10,410 nucleotides of DNA from Coemansia sp. RSA 922 (taxonomy: Eukaryota > Kickxellomycota > Kickxellomycetes > Kickxellales > Kickxellaceae): NCBI GenBank assembly GCA_027577415.1, contig JANBQS010000920.1, forward strand, positions 1 through 10,410. The letters run 5' to 3'. Shown one piece after another: positions 10,201 through 10,410 of this stretch. How positions within the stretch are numbered: the first letter of the stretch is position 1; each line of letters begins with the position of its first letter. The notes under the pieces are model-generated. The model did no database searches, had not been told where the DNA came from, and worked only from the letters and a program-made list of their open reading frames with translations. The position numbers and the translations under genes were made by a program.

Positions 10201-10410
10201 GAACATGCGCGTATCGGCCATCTCCTCCAGCAGCAGCCGTGTGTTTGCAGCCCTGAGGGCAACTACCAATAGCTGGCGCATGACAGCGAGCACATTGCGT
10301 GCTGCCTCGTCAGTGACGATCGAGTAGTTGTGTGTGAGGACGCGCACGCCATCCAGCGAGGACATTGGCCTTATCAGGAACCATGAGGGAATGGCGTCGG
10401 CGAGATCGCC
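1261..10410 (-). CDS. Giant SZT2-like protein (KICSTOR scaffold homologue), N-terminus off the window
   Basis: A single frame runs for 3034 codons from the ATG at 10365 to the TGA at 1263-1261. It stays open through the 15 codons upstream of that ATG to the window edge (reading GDLADAIPSWFLIRP), so the true start is probably outside. I read the protein as a fungal homologue of SZT2, which with KPTN, ITFG2 and KICS2 forms KICSTOR, tethers GATOR1 to the lysosome and so limits TORC1 under amino-acid starvation. Human SZT2 has roughly 3,400 residues, in line with this size. Ordered blocks, numbered from M10365, lie near 1-245 (with VRDGGSIFYAVL at 224-235), 530-735, 826-1125, 1255-1517, 1605-1840, 1890-1965, 2400-2640, 2745-2795 and 2945-3034. 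The last block includes LLVLNPFSYHGVLELLFAR. Between them are long Ser/Pro/Gly/Ala-rich, probably disordered inserts. No transmembrane segment, kinase, ATPase or protease motif is seen. No intron is needed. The coding assignment is certain; the SZT2 name is from general resemblance and could be wrong in favour of another giant scaffold. Confidence 0.62.
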   Translation of the reverse strand, partial: GDLADAIPSWFLIRPMSSLDGVRVLTHNYSIVTDEAARNVLAVMRQLLVVALRAANTRLLLEEMADTRMFPDQLVLPPSVPSGNARPGIGQRRGLHVDLLVPRDEQLVGTHRLSASPSALQLANNSASHRDVHTPALVSSVAGSGLAISGIEAVPDAPLTAFDQEEGEQEQALSGGAFNIASIIRSYIPSNSAFYSCEEQFTHVFPLHPRIAPDKAALSVLASVMLNSRLDNQRNMFTVRDGGSIFYAVLADYRRPYVSPFGESAPSGPRQLTSLSSAPTPAGGISSPMYGAEAMLPGAHTVATTSPDPTNYSSLGGASRVSMTSVLPLPYHTDAASQIASAQMQAAGTLGSGSRRRSPLLPAHITSAPALISSSGAGDTLDATTPESPLASPRMMRSESFFRGANRSAITESASQNHLSITPDSPRGRYLPSSLALVEDQRHPGNAGMRPFDADGRSNASHRPVRAASIYPHMDAPRSPTATRDVFNPDDGTATARATTPSTSAQPQLQQFRMPYTASTGAVPALGYPGLGDNTPATYTEEKTQPCIKLYIYGVGKPSKGMTQSLVQQISEYITAHITVPEVSDMLFRRVALKDHDMDFLFPMCNPEPTIVYLPLPQFVHDLERLMLHFRQALGEIIVPFPYPDFLAQAMRRSYKHLLVHHDDDVDKDSGVTIGSRVPSLLRADLARLLEGWEHDRETPRRVPVDKLTFLYNFFTMSGAPPREMADIGTGIAIVSALPLNKSRVVSSGIWSPLSPAGPSGATSLNPAPSSSRNLGARTKGESDELAAGFTDDYAPTSDFFKEATPLLGRRPGLSSSSGGSSPATNDSSGDPQPIPVSELAGLFNEYLRQFKAARAHMKLDAADFNDLEKVMGDQVAEFSGEPVVAITMWSNANVSLNRLSAYVSQVYWNALGDYVSEQVLYPILSAGWGHRPNPVIKLPDPTVSIDSCYGYYGNSSARIRSAEVTVSLHSNPNGGQAATQSHLALLRAREIHLPKVSSTFTENTKKQVHAMEISRQMAQYWGSQDKIKSLRHHRQKLPRVTGISHWFSEELRGVLETMCPSMHPALFRLLENPLVLDDTSQSAGHSPKPLFPAVSLRQAAPRDHTSVVYDVSALPKALKGTRQSFCIMCTLPLDESLESTSISASASHAQSTTFMRGGRNYAAQGSSSASGTMQLQRLESLRRSMGDAGQQRPSARSSIGSSAAQVQGSIHGLGLQGLGQGDQKKSPQRYSRNKLGNGALLGRRPYRLPDLGGHSGASSAPKKMPPPSDYKPIADPETLVLGVDEITYYPPLSKEGRASSTAWLVVWLVGGEVEMVGYNVSERLWDSVCDQIKQRLERESRRKQLLGMFASHMGGIFPGYDRQARHKGITSTWLDRNVTRDLINKFALQQQLTVDDQVHYFNIERIISPDYARLLGLYEGSANLESIIANPPVAGMTLNDMKTEVVLRQLQPEHLRWARKLTFVDYTQPYVDTDHPDTLFRIGSRFMRAYQGRIAQVLRYDELMKIAERWRQLVAFNGLHEVINRPVHMSMFDVHTSDTQTSSLGEHRIVSRNTSTMSASASAPNASGSAAANLALAQLQAPARGDLSASASGHRAMAAKDKPVAAAAAAAAVPDDESNSEISLDDIRKLIETARLLHFVCAPLPIASAIRPAEADLRGFTRLFRVVSAMLQNLADSYIDYLCSTGHIVARRFEKVLPWREALAGLGYEPEKILHFTQVMLGLPRRRRSSGQNLPSGAEAVLPGMQAPCAYLIANTDRTNLVTQIEVSPQLLSIHMYALNRSTPEWRSAVPGYVKSSVKAQSIKYFAFELSKYKKLLHAKSFVYDFQLRYVASLLKPVEPVLESTNGQLGGASELQPPAAVYSSDSEADEANNASDCSESSDPDAAEHGHFSGTNRGSGSRGTVAQQLHVHIDLMSFFAELAEQRYFSTRFSSRRLVRTRLPLTHREIYEYFLSHSERYHFYTDGCRPTTASPGSGPQGGKLPLSSVCSDITTHSGCYRLYEGAVADGPNSHYAGFFEGSGMVSEPGSLMWPLVGSRHEMLSRGTKIASSAPEPVSKLAHISSDPADAQNNSQQGHPLMFNSKGRGAHLYGSDRASLIHKPGSEQRAHGGGSKQIAASYAPVSQWWSNVAGSSGMTGGSDQRPSTNYAPGGTPLLGRHGQAHLLDTPAMSVPSPSPLRIGSIKSHAGTAAHANHGSRAESQAEHGKHMAKSLEFAQDEYSACKIHLSSNDAFVRVSLMALAPDCDSCRADSNLEAQKSKERQLSHTHRLADGVDGGDQDEQRRRHHHHHRKRHQSKREGKEEEDAAEPTESRHRRHRRRKGRSNDADVIDNIDGLFGSPGGKPVRGTKQPYHAYQSLAATAKATNISGPRVGIDAGSQRHRYGTDRQSPLQRWMSSLASDVITDPQIDGLEALASKEPNRVSSAQLSFYLVIDMDPQTTIGLSNLQADDSHSRNGSLVPLHGSTGHVADASVDDIGSPGSRQCQGCRSLSLRAGRPKVCGIHKVLGAVQIDMRDWENKGDVWSKVPTMVMEVSEIDPDEYDREDPDIVAWIKETSRRVIRHAMVDYHRDFNWYLIHQRLRIADIPRGLAPSDLRDLVAFIERQSWIDVGSADEAVQQLLDLNISAQRIIEALQLRLRRFYMEPALLMASLHAQAVAARPAVVVQPAPPAIDDQQNLWSGCAHRSRATLAAAQERLAVGSDTPFALSRTSTMDPQPQPQPLECSAGDDDPVTSTTCHQCPTAAIGAQGQIIHEQSSSNIDDILRMLSPLNSNPSYKILLDPSFQKTFSRYVQISVADCPWQCRKHDQLTTVPAYNWAVDNDPSVTVGGGGDDNASGTHIRHTRDVPAHLAGRRVQAQESSAAPVGSHYHGRRGRVGGASIASLATADSPSSSFKTPHAVGGSEPAQMPHSLSAHRMLEPLHRSGTPADAARITDSFGPSEPPASITPATDIFANAHVEPLPGSLLVVDPEDNEFAARLLVLNPFSYHGVLELLFARSPEDGGEARLDKIRAVARLRQRDGLHEYERKHINLTLSTISAVVWDMVTDTSV
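2902..2961 (-). other. Possible CCCH zinc knuckle (C2469, C2472, C2485, H2488)
   Basis: The spacing is C-x2-C-x12-C-x2-H, reading CQGC, then a basic/hydrophobic spacer, then CGIH. It lies directly before the ordered KVLGAVQIDMRDWENK block. The pattern could coordinate one zinc ion. A chance occurrence is possible because it is a single motif and Cys is otherwise scattered. Confidence 0.35.
3442..3564 (-). other. His/Arg/Lys-rich basic segment with an embedded acidic patch (residues ~2268-2308)
   Basis: The segment opens with RRR followed by five His (H2271-H2275, alternating CAC/CAT codons at 3541-3555), then RKRHQSKREGKEEEDAAE, and ends in a second basic run, RHRRHRRRKGR. The two basic clusters separated by an acidic spacer resemble a bipartite nuclear signal or a nucleic-acid or acidic-membrane contact. 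The His tract could also bind metal. It lies within a long disordered stretch, so it may be no more than charged low-complexity filler. Confidence 0.75.
3934..3954 (-). other. Third LLGR motif (residues 2138-2144)
   Basis: The residues TPLLGRH, followed by GQAHLLDTP, lie in a third disordered insert. This shares TPLLGR with residues 790-795. Codons are CTG CTA GGT CGT. As with the second copy, the acidic residue of the dileucine pattern is missing, so the shared element is LLGR followed by a basic residue. Confidence 0.55.
4747..4821 (-). other. Acidic Ser/Asp/Glu patch with CK2-like sites (residues 1849-1873)
   Basis: The stretch starts SSDSEADEANNASD and continues CSESSDPDAAE. Several Ser residues are followed at +1 to +3 by Asp or Glu, the pattern favoured by casein kinase 2. 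It lies just before the ordered block that contains VHIDLMSFFAELAEQRYF. It may be a phospho-switchable acidic linker. No structure is implied. Confidence 0.7.
5573..5596 (-). repeat. Triplet repeat encoding an eight-residue alanine run
   Basis: On the plus strand this reads as eight near-perfect GCT triplets with one GCC interruption. On the coding strand it gives eight Ala codons (five consecutive GCA plus GCA/GCG variants), residues 1591-1598 of the giant protein. It sits in a disordered insert, flanked by AAKDKPV and VPDDESNSE. Such a repeat can change length by slippage without breaking the frame. Confidence 0.9.
6673..6696 (-). other. Second LLGR motif (residues 1224-1231)
   Basis: The residues GALLGRRP, followed by YRLPDLGG, lie in another disordered insert. 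They repeat the LLGRRP core of residues 792-797 with different codons (TTG CTG GGT CGT AGG versus CTA CTT GGT CGT CGA), so this is not a recent DNA duplication. No acidic residue stands at the -4 position here. Confidence 0.6.
7975..8004 (-). other. First LLGR motif, with overlapping ExxxLL dileucine signal (residues 788-797)
   Basis: The residues EATPLLGRRP occur in a disordered insert followed by a Ser/Gly tract. E788 with L792-L793 matches [DE]xxxL[LI], the adaptor-binding acidic dileucine pattern used for vacuolar/lysosomal sorting. The LLGRRP core recurs at residues 1226-1231. The motif is plain in the sequence; its use is inferred. Confidence 0.6.
8790..9640 (-). other. Long disordered Ser/Pro-rich insert with clustered phospho-site-like motifs (protein residues ~243-526)
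   Basis: This is the largest low-complexity insert in the giant protein. It lies between the FYAVLADYRRP block and the CIKLYIYGVGKPSKG block. It is rich in Ser, Pro, Ala, Gly and Thr and has few aliphatic clusters. It contains several proline-directed Ser sites (RRRSPLLP, ESPLASPRMM, DSPRGR, PRSPTAT) and a basic-directed site, RSESFFRG, of the kind used by AGC-type kinases. It is expected to be a flexible, regulated loop. No fold or catalytic function is suggested. Confidence 0.6.

Overview
The window looks like nuclear DNA from a fungus. It holds two long protein-coding genes that converge on a short A/T-rich intergenic stretch. Neither gene shows a clear intron, and both run off the window at their 5' ends, so their first codons are not visible here. 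The second gene has about 9.1 kb of uninterrupted reading frame. The large protein alternates well-ordered blocks with long Ser/Pro/Ala/Gly-rich inserts. Intron-poor genes with such inserts, plus a KICSTOR-type protein that yeasts lack, fit an early-diverging fungus, possibly Kickxellomycotina (Coemansia-like). That taxonomic placement is inference, not proof.

Layout. Positions 1-1116 (+) hold the 3' part of a multi-pass membrane protein of the NIPA / DUF803 magnesium-transporter family, with an unusual cytoplasm-type Ser-rich loop in the middle. Positions 1117-1260 are a 144-base intergenic region with A and T tracts, where the two genes meet tail to tail. Positions 1261-10410 (-) hold the greater part of a giant protein, more than 3,030 residues. 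I read it as the fungal homologue of SZT2, the scaffold of the KICSTOR complex that brings GATOR1 to the lysosome or vacuole to restrain TORC1. This call rests on overall architecture, size and remembered family character, so it is moderate in confidence.

The two genes are neighbours by position only; nothing in the sequence shows a shared promoter or pathway. Both proteins carry one [DE]xxxL[LI] acidic-dileucine motif in a disordered stretch, which would be compatible with both acting at vacuolar or endosomal membranes. The most interesting internal structure is in the giant protein: an LLGR[RH] motif that recurs three times in separate disordered inserts, a scatter of Cys-x2/3-Cys pairs, a CK2-like acidic patch, and a His/Arg/Lys-rich segment. 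No RNA gene, mobile element or CRISPR-like structure is visible.
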